DNA of 64,000 nucleotides. Source: Diplonema japonicum. Lineage: Eukaryota > Euglenozoa > Diplonemea > Diplonemida > Diplonemidae. Location of the stretch: the NCBI GenBank assembly GCA_964019335.1, contig OZ025658.1, positions 558,001-622,000 on the forward strand. Direction: 5' to 3'. Positions within the stretch are counted from its first letter, which is position 1, and the number at the start of each line of letters is the position of its first letter. Below the pieces are notes generated by a model, which saw nothing but the letters and a program-made list of their open reading frames with translations, searched no databases and was not told the DNA's origin. The translations under genes were made by a program, and so were the position numbers. Below, piece after piece: positions 1-9,431 of the stretch.

Positions 1-8
1 GGGGCACC

Positions 9-779
9 ATGCCCGACAAGATTTTAGTGAAGTCGCACGTCGTCGAGGCCAGCGGGTTGTACGTGAAGCAAACCGGGCAGAGCAACGCCACCCCGTACAA
101 ACGAGGCGTTGAAAAAACATTTTGGCAGTCTGTTAAAAACGAGTTCGTCCTCGCGCAAACACTGGGAAAACGGTGGGCCGTCGGACGCCCTGGGGAAGAC
201 CCAATCCACTGCACGCAAGAAAACGCTTTCGGACCACCCGTCCTCTACGCATGGCACAGCGGTGTGGAAGAAGAATGGGTACCTGACACAGGTGTTCAGG
301 TGAGAGCCGTGTGTTCCGACAAAAAACCCGCCAGAAAACACAAAAAACCCGAAATAATGATGCCGCCTGTGGTACCTATTGTAAGAGAAGGCTGGGCACT
401 GCCTTTCTCAGTTGGCGACAAGGTGTCCTGCTTGAAGCAGATTCAGTTCTCATCAGGCGGCTCGGTCATCCCAGGCGATCTGGGCGAGGTTACCGCTGTA
501 CCAGGATTTTGCTCGGACTCTCCTTGCCAGGTGTTCATCAATGGTTACACTTTTTCTGCGCTGGATGGAGATGTGGCAGCGGTCCCTGTTCCAGAGGTTG
601 TGCGGCAGAAGCCCCCAGTGACTGTGCGGGCACCATCAGTACACAGGAAGGTTCTTACCACGATACCTGTTGTCCAACCTAACCCGGTCGCTGCGATGAG
701 AACAACCAAAAAAAAAAAACTCACTGCGGGGCAGCTTGAAATTGAACGGGCTAGACACGCAAACACTAGAAGACGTTAG
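9..779 (+). CDS. Hypothetical protein, possibly 5'-truncated
   Basis: This 256-residue open frame is not one I recognise. It has a central stretch (about residues 134-165) with the pattern FSVGDKV...PGDLGEV, which resembles a small SH3/KOW-like beta barrel, and a very basic C-terminus with a lysine run encoded by a 12-nt A tract. Proline- and valine-rich linkers flank the middle. The frame is already open at the left window edge, so the ATG at 9 may be internal and the true start may lie outside. It heads the one-way gene array. The coding call rests on an uninterrupted frame with balanced composition and a poly(A/T)-rich 3' flank beginning right after the stop. Confidence 0.6.
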   Translation: MPDKILVKSHVVEASGLYVKQTGQSNATPYKRGVEKTFWQSVKNEFVLAQTLGKRWAVGRPGEDPIHCTQENAFGPPVLYAWHSGVEEEWVPDTGVQVRAVCSDKKPARKHKKPEIMMPPVVPIVREGWALPFSVGDKVSCLKQIQFSSGGSVIPGDLGEVTAVPGFCSDSPCQVFINGYTFSALDGDVAAVPVPEVVRQKPPVTVRAPSVHRKVLTTIPVVQPNPVAAMRTTKKKKLTAGQLEIERARHANTRRR

Positions 780-957
780 ATGGGGATCTTTTTTTCTCTT
801 TTTTATTTTAGGAAAAAAAAAAAAATTAGCTAACTAGATGATAGAAAAAAATATATTTTTACCTTTCCCCCCCCCTTTTTTTTTGTTGCTCCCTCTTCTA
901 TATTTCCCTCTTAGGCTGGTGAACAGAGAGAAAGAGGAAGGGAAAAAAAAATTAAAA

Positions 958-1324
958 ATGTCGAGCCATAGCATATCATTGTCACCGGCAAGTTTTGGGA
1001 AGATGTACCTGCATTGTTTCAAGTACGCGTCGAGGGCTGTTAGCGGGCTTCTGGTTGGGAAGTCAGTGGGGGGGGTGGTGTACGTAGCTGATGTGCTTCC
1101 ACTGTTCCACACCTACACCCAGCTTTGCCCGATGGTGGAGGTGGGGATTGCACACGCGCAGGAATGGGCCAAGGACAACGGAATGCGGGTGGTATGTGAG
1201 AAAAAAAAAAAGAAAAAAAAAGGAAAAAAAAAAAGGTTGGTTACTATGCCGCGTCTGCTGGTCTCGATGACCGGCCAGCGCCAACCAAATTCACTGAAAA
1301 TGTTATGAAGAGGTACTTATAATG

Positions 1325-1361
<37 letters not shown>

Positions 1362-1759
1362 GCCGCAGTATCTCATCTGAAGGAGAAAGTATTGTGATCC
1401 AAGTTTTAAACGATAAGATACGGGCTGACATATCCGAGATCCCCTACAAGGTATGAGGGAGGAGATGGGAAATTTCAATTTTTTTTTTTTTTTTTTTAAT
1501 ACAGTTCTTCAGCGCCTCGGATTTGAAAACTGGGAGAACAGCAGAGTCAGGAATCTGCAAAATCCAATATCTTGCAGATGGAGCGCTCTGCAACCTTGGG
1601 GACAGCATGGCTCCTTTCGAGCGCCTTCGTCTAGCAGTCAAAGAGGACCAGACCAAACTGCTCGTCGACTTCGAAGAACACTTGGAAGACGTGAACTTAG
1701 ACTTCACTGGATCAGCTCTTACAAAATTTTTGACCGAGAATGTCGCACCTCTCGAGTAG
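958..1759 (+). CDS. EMC8: ER membrane protein complex subunit 8/9
   Basis: Four exons (958-1191, 1236-1312, 1369-1450, 1505-1759) join in frame to 215 residues, close to the usual ~210 for EMC8/EMC9 (UPF0172, an MPN-like fold). The N-terminus carries the family pattern for this cytosolic EMC subunit (KMxLHxxKY...VxGLL), then LPLFH, then EWAKDN followed across intron 1 by GYY. The C-terminus LVDFEEHLEDV matches the conserved end of the family. The EMC inserts membrane proteins into the ER. All introns start GTATG or GTACT and end AG. Introns 1 and 2 are 44 and 56 nt of mostly poly(A); intron 3 is 54 nt with a T run. No single frame covers the gene, so it is easily missed. Confidence 0.9.
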
Positions 1760-1928
1760 GGGAGAAAACACCACGCATTTTTTTTTTTTTTTTTTTTTTC
1801 CGAGAAATCTTTTTTTTCCCCAGTGTTTTTAAAGTATTTTTCTTCTTCTTTTTTTTTTTTTTTTTTTACCAACACACTCCCCATCCCATCTACGCCTTCC
1901 CCCCCCCCCCCCCCCCGTGTTATTATTT

Positions 1929-1947
1929 TCTCTTTTTTTTTTTGCAG
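1929..1947 (+). promoter_or_regulatory. Candidate trans-splice acceptor upstream of acyl-CoA oxidase
   Basis: A T/C tract ends in GCAG at 1947, 48 nt before the ATG at 1995. In Euglenozoa such a pyrimidine tract plus AG receives the spliced leader. No transcript evidence is visible here, and it could be chance in this T-rich DNA. Confidence 0.4.
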
Positions 1948-1994
1948 TTAACAAAAAAAAAGAGAAAAAAAAGGCCAAAAAAAATAATAGAGTA

Positions 1995-3566
1995 ATGTCG
2001 ACCGCCAAGTTCGACCAATCGTCGAATCTTCTTCTCGACGAGAAGATGGCCAACCGTTTCAAAGAAATCACAGAGGGGAAGGTCGCATGGGACGACGAGG
2101 GCGACCACAGCATCACGGCCGACGCCATGAGGCTCGTCATGCGCGAAAGGTACCTCGACATCGAAAGCCTGAGCGAGGAGGGCCTCAAAAGGTTCTGGTC
2201 CTGCCACAGAGGCCTAACCCGCCACTGTTTCTCCGGCATCGGTGGGTTCTCTATTAGATTCACCGCACAGTACAACCTCTTCTCCGGAACAATCTGCGCA
2301 TTAGGGACACCTGACCAAATCGAATGGCTCAAAGCCTCCCACGACAAGGGCGAACTCGGCTGTTTCATGCTAACTGAACAAGGCGCGGGTGTTCTATCAG
2401 GCCTTGTTGTAGAGGCCACTGCGACATACGATAAATCAAGAAAAGGCTTCACGTTAAACACGGCAACGGACGATTCTAAAAAAGTTTGGATCTCGCAAGG
2501 TCTTGTCGCGGACCATGGTATCTTCATGGCAAACCTCCTAATCGACGGTAAGAACCACGGCCCGCACGGGTTCCTCGTGGATATGAAAACACCCGGCATC
2601 ACGCTCACAAACATGGCGAAAAAAACCGCGTTCAACACTCTAGACAACGCTGAAGCTGTGTTTTCCGATGTGTTCCTCCCTCAAAGCCAACTCCTCCGCA
2701 AGCACGCTTGGATCGACGAATCCGGTGGGTACAGGTATCACGGAGAAAAACCGCCTACATTCATCAAAATCGGGCAGAGGCTTCTCTCCGGCCGCCTGTG
2801 CATCGCAGACGCAGCGGTGGAATACTTCCTGCAATGTTTCGAAAAAACCAAGAAATACACGGAATCACGATTGATCAACACTGGAGGCGACCAAAAGGTT
2901 CCCATTGCAAAGCTGAAGTATGTTGAGCAGGCTTTTGAATCACTCGGTTCTGTTGCACGTGTTAACTCGCTGTGCCTGCAGCTTCTCGAACACGATTTTG
3001 CAAAGGTAGTAGTTGAGGGATCAGGTGATTTCGACAGAAACCTGCAAATTGCCATAAACGCCATCAAGGTCGAAGGTGTTGACCATTCCACTATCGCGTT
3101 GTCCAAGCTCCGTTGTAAGGTGGGATCGTATGGTCTTTACGATTCGTCGCCTTTTGGATCCACTAATGATATCCTGTACTGCATGAGGTTTGCTGAGGGG
3201 GACGCGCATGTGTTGCAGCAGACCATCACTCGTGAGACGATCAAGCCGTACATGACGCCGGTGGGTTTTTTGAAGCTTGTTCTTTTCGTTGCTTTTGGGA
3301 TGATGTTGTCGCCTGTTCTGAGCCCTGCTCTTCGTCTCCGTCACCATCTGAACCGTCATGTCCTGTCGTTGCTTGTCTTCCTGAAGATCAACACCCCTGC
3401 GCATGGCAAGCTCGGTGCATGGTACCGTGCTGGTGACCTTGTGTACAAGGTGGCGAAGGTCGCGTCGCTTCGTATTATTTACAACACCGTGACCTCCCGA
3501 ACTGCGAAATCTCGCGACACGGATGTGTACCTCAGGGAGGCGTTGAAGGAATGTGCAGCTCTGTAA
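1995..3566 (+). CDS. Acyl-CoA oxidase / dehydrogenase family flavoenzyme
   Basis: The product is 523 residues and would oxidise acyl-CoA to trans-2-enoyl-CoA using FAD. Family signatures are visible in order: an N-terminal helical domain, the flavin-contacting stretch CFMLTEQGAG (about residue 132), the KKVWISQGLVADHGIFMANL segment of the middle beta domain, GPHGFLVDM, and the helical C-terminal domain with KLKYVEQAFE and SPFGSTNDI. It lacks the ~650-residue length and acyl-CoA oxidase C-terminal lobe of classical peroxisomal ACOX, and the C-terminus (CAAL) is not a standard PTS1. ACOX-like is preferred to dehydrogenase because of the order and sequence of the middle domain, but this is not certain. 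I chose the ATG at 1995 because the upstream frame is lysine-coding poly(A). Confidence 0.82.
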   Translation: MSTAKFDQSSNLLLDEKMANRFKEITEGKVAWDDEGDHSITADAMRLVMRERYLDIESLSEEGLKRFWSCHRGLTRHCFSGIGGFSIRFTAQYNLFSGTICALGTPDQIEWLKASHDKGELGCFMLTEQGAGVLSGLVVEATATYDKSRKGFTLNTATDDSKKVWISQGLVADHGIFMANLLIDGKNHGPHGFLVDMKTPGITLTNMAKKTAFNTLDNAEAVFSDVFLPQSQLLRKHAWIDESGGYRYHGEKPPTFIKIGQRLLSGRLCIADAAVEYFLQCFEKTKKYTESRLINTGGDQKVPIAKLKYVEQAFESLGSVARVNSLCLQLLEHDFAKVVVEGSGDFDRNLQIAINAIKVEGVDHSTIALSKLRCKVGSYGLYDSSPFGSTNDILYCMRFAEGDAHVLQQTITRETIKPYMTPVGFLKLVLFVAFGMMLSPVLSPALRLRHHLNRHVLSLLVFLKINTPAHGKLGAWYRAGDLVYKVAKVASLRIIYNTVTSRTAKSRDTDVYLREALKECAAL

Positions 3567-3643
3567 AAAAAAAAAAAAAAAAGAAAAAAAGTTGTGTTGT
3601 GGTAACTTGGAACGTGGAGTGGGTCAATTTTTTTTAAAAGAAC

Positions 3644-3699
<56 letters not shown>

Positions 3700-3828
3700 C
3701 CCGAAAGAAAAACCATATATTGAATGAATTAATAATAATGAAATGCTAAAAAGAGTAGTGGTATAGCACTTGTTGGGCTTATCCTTCTACAGGTTAATCC
3801 CGGCTGTGCATAAGCAACAATCAACCGA

Positions 3829-3859
<31 letters not shown>

Positions 3860-4566
3860 CATCGCTGCTATCCTGCAAATAGGGGCGGACCTGCCTCAAT
3901 TTTGGGTTATATTTTTTCTTTGTTCCCCTTCTTATTTTTAGCGTGGGGGAGTGTTGATAACACTTAGTTTACCCCATCATATTTTTCTTTTCCCTGCAGT
4001 TAAGTAGACAGTGCTTGTTGCAGGGCGCCACCAATGCTGGCCTCCTTTTTGTTCCGCTCTTTTAACTATTGTCTTTGCTAAAAAGAATAGTGGCAACTTG
4101 TTGGTTAACCCTCGCAGTCAACTGGCTTGTACAAACAATTTTTTTTTGATCAAAAAGGTTTTTCTTTCTAAAGTAGTTAAGTGAAGGAAAGTGGGGGGGG
4201 GGGAAAATCAAGTTTTATATTTTGTTTTTTTTTTTTCTTTGCCTCCCTTTTCTTCCCACTCCTTGTCCCTTTTTTTTATTTTATACCCTCTTCTTTCCCT
4301 CTTATCATGTGCCACGTGTACTGAGCCTTGCCATGAAAAAAAAAAAAAAATGTACCATTTGCACAAAAAATGAAGGGATGATCAAGAAAAAGAAGAGACT
4401 AAAAAAAAGAAAGGGGGGGGGAGAGGTGAATGGGGGAAAAGAAAAAAAGAAGGGAAAAAAAAAAAGAAACATGTTCCCCCTTTTTCTTAAGAATAATTTC
4501 TTTTTTTTTCCCGTGTTCTCAAAAAAAAAAAAAAAAAAAAAAGCGGGTGTGAAAAAAAAAAAAAAG
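3567..4566 (+). repeat. Gene-free interval with degenerate tRNA-like/SINE-like repeats and homopolymers
   Basis: This ~1-kb interval has T runs of up to ~50 nt. Two related segments begin CTAAAAAGARTAGTGG (about 3743-3800 and 4078-4120). The first continues with TGGTATAGCAC and GGTTAATCCC, resembling worn pol III A and B boxes. A short motif GGGCGCCACCA followed by CTGGCCTCCTTT (about 4023-4051) recurs near 21276-21300. I see no gene here. Confidence 0.4.
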
Positions 4567-5583
4567 ATGAAGATTATCGAATTTTACTCGGGGATAGGAG
4601 GGGCTCGGTTAGGGGTTGAGAAGTGGGCAGCTCAATCCGGAAAAAAACCGCAAGACGTTCAAATCGTCGCGGCATATGACATGAACGAGACGGCTAACAA
4701 GGTGTACTTAAAAAACTTCGGCGAGAAGGTAAGAGCGCAAAGCATCGAACACATAAAAATCGAGGAGATTGAAAAACTCAGCGCGGATGGATGGTTAATG
4801 AGCCCGCCGTGCCAACCCTTCACTCCGAATGGGGGCAGAAACGGGGGGAAAGCCGACACCGACCGACGAACCGACTCATTTGTGAAACTCACAACCCTTT
4901 TCAAAAAAATGGACCCGTCCACCCGCCCATCTTGGCTCATTGTTGAAAACGTCAAAGGATTTCAAGAATCAGACACCCTGAAAAACCTCAAACTGGCTCT
5001 TGACACCCTCGACTACACAACCAAAGAATTAGTCACTACACCAAAAAATTTCGGTGTACCTTACAACCGTTCTCGGTACTATTTACTTGCCTCGAAAAAA
5101 CAAATTCAAGACGAACCCTTGCCTGCTGAAAGCCAGCCGACCTTAGCGGGGTATTTACTCGAAAGGGGGTGCAAAGTAACCTCCTTCACAGACCGATTAA
5201 AAATACCGGAGGAATTATTCTCCCGCCACTCAGGGTACCGCTTTGCAGTGGTCACCCCAGGCTGCCGCGAAACACCCTGCTTTACCAAGGGGTACGGTAA
5301 GAACCATCGTGGGGCGGGTGGTATCCTTTGCATTAACGAAACGCCGACAAAGAAAAGCAAGATCGAGGACCCCACCCCGCAGCACATCCCGGGTGAAGAC
5401 CTGCTTCCCTCGGAGGGAAGAATCTACAGATACTTCTCGCCGGAAGAGGTCCTGGCCCTGCACGGCTTCCCCACCACGTTCGCCTTCCCCGAGACCTACA
5501 CAAACATCATGAAGTGGAAGCTCATTGGAAACAGCCTGTCTTGCGACGTACATGCAGAACTCTGCAAAATGCTGTTTTCATAA
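4567..5583 (+). CDS. DNMT2: DNMT2-type cytosine-5 methyltransferase (tRNA C38)
   Basis: The 338-residue protein has the C5-methyltransferase order: AdoMet-binding FYSGIGG at residues 6-12, the catalytic loop SPPCQPFT with Cys82, ENVKG at 127-131, a target-recognition region, and the closing LIGNSL motif near the C-terminus. DNMT2 members methylate C38 of certain tRNAs rather than DNA. Support for DNMT2 over DNMT1/3 comes from the compact single-domain length, the MSPPCQPFT wording and the RTDSF stretch that follows. The ATG at 4567 is chosen because upstream in-frame codons are only the lysine/phenylalanine products of homopolymers. The gene sits 156 nt upstream of the next start. Confidence 0.9.
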   Translation: MKIIEFYSGIGGARLGVEKWAAQSGKKPQDVQIVAAYDMNETANKVYLKNFGEKVRAQSIEHIKIEEIEKLSADGWLMSPPCQPFTPNGGRNGGKADTDRRTDSFVKLTTLFKKMDPSTRPSWLIVENVKGFQESDTLKNLKLALDTLDYTTKELVTTPKNFGVPYNRSRYYLLASKKQIQDEPLPAESQPTLAGYLLERGCKVTSFTDRLKIPEELFSRHSGYRFAVVTPGCRETPCFTKGYGKNHRGAGGILCINETPTKKSKIEDPTPQHIPGEDLLPSEGRIYRYFSPEEVLALHGFPTTFAFPETYTNIMKWKLIGNSLSCDVHAELCKMLFS

Positions 5584-5739
5584 TCGTTTTTTTTTTCTTT
5601 TTTCTTTTTTTTTTTTTCTCTTTCAACTTCACGTTTTTTTGATTCCTAAAAAAAAAAGGAGGGGGTGGGAGGCTGAGGGAGGGAGAGGAGGGGAGGAGAG
5701 GGTGGGGGCGGCGGCGGGAAAAAAAAAAGAAAGGAAAGA

Positions 5740-7540
5740 ATGGCTGAAATATGCACAGAATGCGGAGAGGTCCCTCGTGGGCCTGTCTGTTCACGCGGGC
5801 GAAATGCGTATCGCCCGCACAAGCTAGTCAGCACAGGATGGAGCGTAAAAAGCCCTCCTGGGGGATCGAGCCCTCCAGGCGCCACATCACCTAGAACAGG
5901 CAGATCCCCTGGAGGAAGCATGTACGCTAAGCACCCCTCAGCCGGTGGCGCAGGAAGCGGCTCGTCGCCTTCACGCTCAAGACGAAGCAGAAGCCGCGGG
6001 AAGGACAGAGACAGATCCCGCTCACGATCTCGATCTAGAAAAAGACGCTCATCGTCTAGAGGACGCCGAAGCTCAAGAAGCCCTTCAAGGCGATATTCAC
6101 TATCCCCACCTTCCGGGTCCGTTAAAAGCGGCGGCCCAACACCATTACCGGTATTACCGGTAGCCCACAACCCACAACCCCAAGTCCGCATCTGGTCGGG
6201 TGCTACAGTAGAACGAAACCCGGCGTATTGGGCAGCAGGTGATCAAGACGGCGGTCCAGGAAAACGGGGGACCGTGGTCGAGACAGGCGATGGGTGGGTC
6301 AAAGTTCGATGGGATGAAAACAGAAATCTTGAATCAACTCATCGATGGGGCGCGGAAGGAGCTTTTGACGTGTCTGTGGTTTCCCCTGTCCCTGTGTCAC
6401 CTATGAATCAAGTCGTGTCCCCCATGACGCAAGTCGTGCACCGCGAAGTGGTTCAAGAAGTACCGCCACCCATGACACGGAGCATGGAAGGCAGCCGGCA
6501 GGTTGTTCCTACCAACCTCCCCACCACCGACCCTGACATGAAGGTGTATTGCAGAGTCCATGTCGAGGCCATTCGAAACGTCAAGAAAATGCACTACAAA
6601 CTCCTTCCGGGGTCCAAGTTCAGCCAGCTCCTCGGCGAGCTTTTCACACAGCTTTCACTGAAACCCTCCGAATGGTGCTTGTGGTGGGATGGGAAGAACG
6701 GGAAGATCGCGCTCTCTTCTGAAGACTCACCCGGGTCTGTTGGCATGCTTGCAGGTCTGCAAAGCATACACCAATTGATTCTAAGCCCGAGGACAAACGA
6801 AGACGATTGGGTGGCGGTGGGGGGGCGGTCTTCATCACCAGCTACAACGACACAGCCGCCCGCGCCATTCCAGGTCCAACAGGGCGTCGTGGCTGAATTG
6901 TACATGAGGCCAGTGTCGCCACAGGAATCTGTGGGAGTCCCAGCCCCTCATGCACAACCCCCAGCACCGACTCCGGACAACAGACTATCGTTGCTGCAGG
7001 AAGAAAACAACGAACTGAGAGCACAGCTTCAGGTTCATTCACAGCAAACCGCAAACCACCGTAATTTGTTAGGCCCAGGAACAGGTAGTACCAACGGGCT
7101 TACAAACGGTTTCGCCCAACACCATCATCATCACCAGCAGCAGCAGCAACAGCAGCAACATATTATGCAGCATTCTCCGACAGGAAGCGAGGGGAAGATT
7201 ACATCTCCATCAAGAGGGCTTTCCCCTGCTAGGTGGGATGCTGGGTCTGCGGTGATGACGAATAGTTACTCGCAGGGAAGCCAGAACCAGGCTTTTTCCA
7301 GGTTGAAGGAGGTATTTATGTCGTATCTTTCTTATGGCTTGACGCTCCCTGTGACTGAGACCGAGAGGTTTATCCAGTTTGCGCTGTCTTCGGGGGTGCC
7401 GGCGCAGTGTGGGATACCTGACCAAACGATTAAAATTTTGGTGAATAACATGCTTGGTGCGTCGCAGAGGACGCCGCTTGCATTTGAAGAGTTCACGGAC
7501 GCGTTGAATCTCGTGGCCACGGTATGTGTTGGGAGATGGG

Positions 7541-7573
<33 letters not shown>

Positions 7574-7641
7574 TTAAGGTTATCTACCCCCGAGATGAGT
7601 ACCCCCTCACACGATTGCTTCCGGGTTTTAGAGTTTCGTAA
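5740..7641 (+). CDS. SR-rich protein with MIB/HERC2-like domain
   Basis: Two exons (5740-7521 and 7579-7641) give 614 residues. Features in order: an N-terminal CxxC segment; an arginine/serine-rich block with SRSRSRSR runs (about 75-125); a MIB/HERC2-type domain (about 148-215) recognised from GDQDGGPGKRGTVVE and GWVKVRWDE...WGAEG; a ubiquitin-like region with LLPGSKFSQLLGEL; a proline-rich linker; a short His/Gln tract from CAT/CAG/CAA codons; and a C-terminal helical stretch. The 57-nt intron starts GTATGTG and is nearly all poly(A) before AAG. Splicing replaces a premature end with VIYPRDEYPLTRLLPGFRVS. MIB/HERC2 domains occur in E3 ligases, but no RING or HECT is present, so the function is unknown. 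Confidence 0.75.
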
Positions 7642-8508
7642 AAAAAAAGAAAATGAAGAAAGAAAAAAAGGAGGGGAGAAAAAAGAAAATTGTATCACTC
7701 ACTCACTATGATAACGTTTCCACACCCACACCCCACCCCATCCTGCTCCCCCTCCCCCCCGTGTACATATGATTCCTCTATTTTTTTTTTCTTTGTTTAC
7801 TATGTGAGCGATTTTTCTTCTTTAGTTTTTTTTTCCCGCTTGTAATCTGTTTTTTTTTTTTTCTTTCCCGTTCCTGTGCGAGAAGGGGAAAAAAAAAGAA
7901 GAAGAAAAGATGGTCAGTCTTGTTTTTGAGTTGATTGTCATTAGGCGATCCTGTCACATGACTGCAGGTTCCCTTCAAGGACATCTTTTTTTTTGTTTTG
8001 TTTTTTGTTTCTCCCGCCCTCTACCCCGCTTTTTTCCCTTTGTATAAGAAAAAAAAATGGAGGGCATGCTGTTAATGTCTCGAGTGAGTAAACTGCAAAA
8101 AGAAGAAAAAAAAAAAAGGAAAAATAAATAAAAGATTTATCCGACATTCCTCTCCCCTCTTATTACCTATGGGACCATCCCCTTTTTTTTTTTGTTTCTT
8201 TTCTTTTTTTTTTCTTTTACTGTAAACCAACAAAAAAAAAATGTCATGATATCGTGCACTCATTTTCCAATCCCACCGCCAGTTAGAAAGGGGAGGGGAA
8301 AAAAAGAAGAAAACAAAATCTTTTTTTTTTTGTTGCCTCGCTTCGTGTTACCTCTTTTTTTTTTTTAATTTTTTTTCTTTCTTTAAAAATTTTCGGCTTA
8401 CAGTTATTTTGTATTCTTCCCCCCCCCCCAATTTTTTATTTTTCGCGAGAACCAGCAAATTTCACAAAAAAAAAAGGAGGGAAACCAAAAAAAAAAAGGA
8501 AAAAAAAT
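7642..8508. other. Gene-free interval, homopolymer-rich
   Basis: About 870 nt of T, A and C runs with short mixed-sequence islands. I see no open frame of coding character, tRNA or repeat here. Presumably it holds the 3' UTR of the upstream gene and the 5' leader of the next. Confidence 0.6.
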
Positions 8509-9327
8509 ATGTTCCTCCCCATCTTCACAACATTTGTACTTTTCTCCTTGCCGGACACTGACATCCTTTCAGAGGTGCACAGCACCGTTTTTGGGGAAGA
8601 AAAACTCTTTTGGATAAACCTAAAAAGGCGACCCGACCGCAGAAAGGCCATGGAAGCCCTGTTGGGTAACAAAGGCACCCGCATCGAGGGCGTAGACGGC
8701 CGGAGCATAAGCCAAAACCGCGGCACAGCCTCTGTAACAGGAGTACAATACAACGAGAAAGGAACAACCATAATTCACGATGGAAATGGGAATTTGAAGG
8801 AATTTCGAGACACACTCGGCCAGGGTGCTGTAGGGTGTGCGTTGTCTCACAGAAAGGCCTGGAGGGCCATCATTACAAGCGGGGCCCCACTTGCTGTAAT
8901 TTTAGAGGATGACTTGACATGGATGAACCCTGTGGTGGTTTCGCCTTTGCTTTTTTCGAAGCTTCGCTCTCTGGACACCCCTTGGGATGTAATATTTTTA
9001 TCGTACCATGGGTGTCACACAGCCAGCACCCCTTTGCCCATTACCCCTCTTACACAACCACTCCACCGTGCCAACAACACGTGGTACTCCGGGCTGTTTA
9101 CTTACGCCCTGCACGGTCCTTCTTCTGCGGCAAAACTGCTTCAGAACTGGCCGTTGACACACCAGATAGATAAACACCTTGCGTACCAGTGTCTTGGCGG
9201 TGATCTCGTCTGCTACAGGGTGCCTGTGGGGGACTGCCCTACAAACACCACGCTTTCCGAGGAAACCCTCGACTCTGACGTGCAAATTTTCGAACTGCAA
9301 AAAAAACCCCAACAAGAGGAACTGTGA
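8509..9327 (+). CDS. Family 25 glycosyltransferase
   Basis: The 272-residue product begins with a short hydrophobic segment (residues 2-14) compatible with a signal or anchor, followed by the GT25 signature FWINLKRRPDRR (about 34-45). The mid-domain has GAVGCALSHRKAWR and the acidic ILEDDL motif expected for nucleotide-sugar/metal binding. GT25 enzymes include bacterial LPS galactosyltransferases and eukaryotic collagen galactosyltransferases. The N-terminal hydrophobic segment suggests action in the secretory pathway. The stop overlaps the upstream extension of the next frame but not its ATG at 9432. The acceptor sugar cannot be told from sequence. Confidence 0.85.
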   Translation: MFLPIFTTFVLFSLPDTDILSEVHSTVFGEEKLFWINLKRRPDRRKAMEALLGNKGTRIEGVDGRSISQNRGTASVTGVQYNEKGTTIIHDGNGNLKEFRDTLGQGAVGCALSHRKAWRAIITSGAPLAVILEDDLTWMNPVVVSPLLFSKLRSLDTPWDVIFLSYHGCHTASTPLPITPLTQPLHRANNTWYSGLFTYALHGPSSAAKLLQNWPLTHQIDKHLAYQCLGGDLVCYRVPVGDCPTNTTLSEETLDSDVQIFELQKKPQQEEL

Positions 9328-9431
9328 GAAATTTTTATTCTGTTATAATAATACAACATCCCCACCCTCTGGAAAAAAAAAAAAGAAAAAAAAAGAGGGA
9401 GAAAAAAAAAAAGGAAAAAAAAAAGGAAAAA

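Noticed and set aside
1829-2647. 272-residue reverse-strand open frame opposite acyl-CoA oxidase
   Set aside because: Antisense shadow of a well-supported gene; no family motif.
4222-4566. N-terminal extension of the DNMT2 frame rich in Phe and Lys
   Set aside because: Coded by T and A runs; the methyltransferase begins at 4567 with the conserved FYSGIGG region six residues in.
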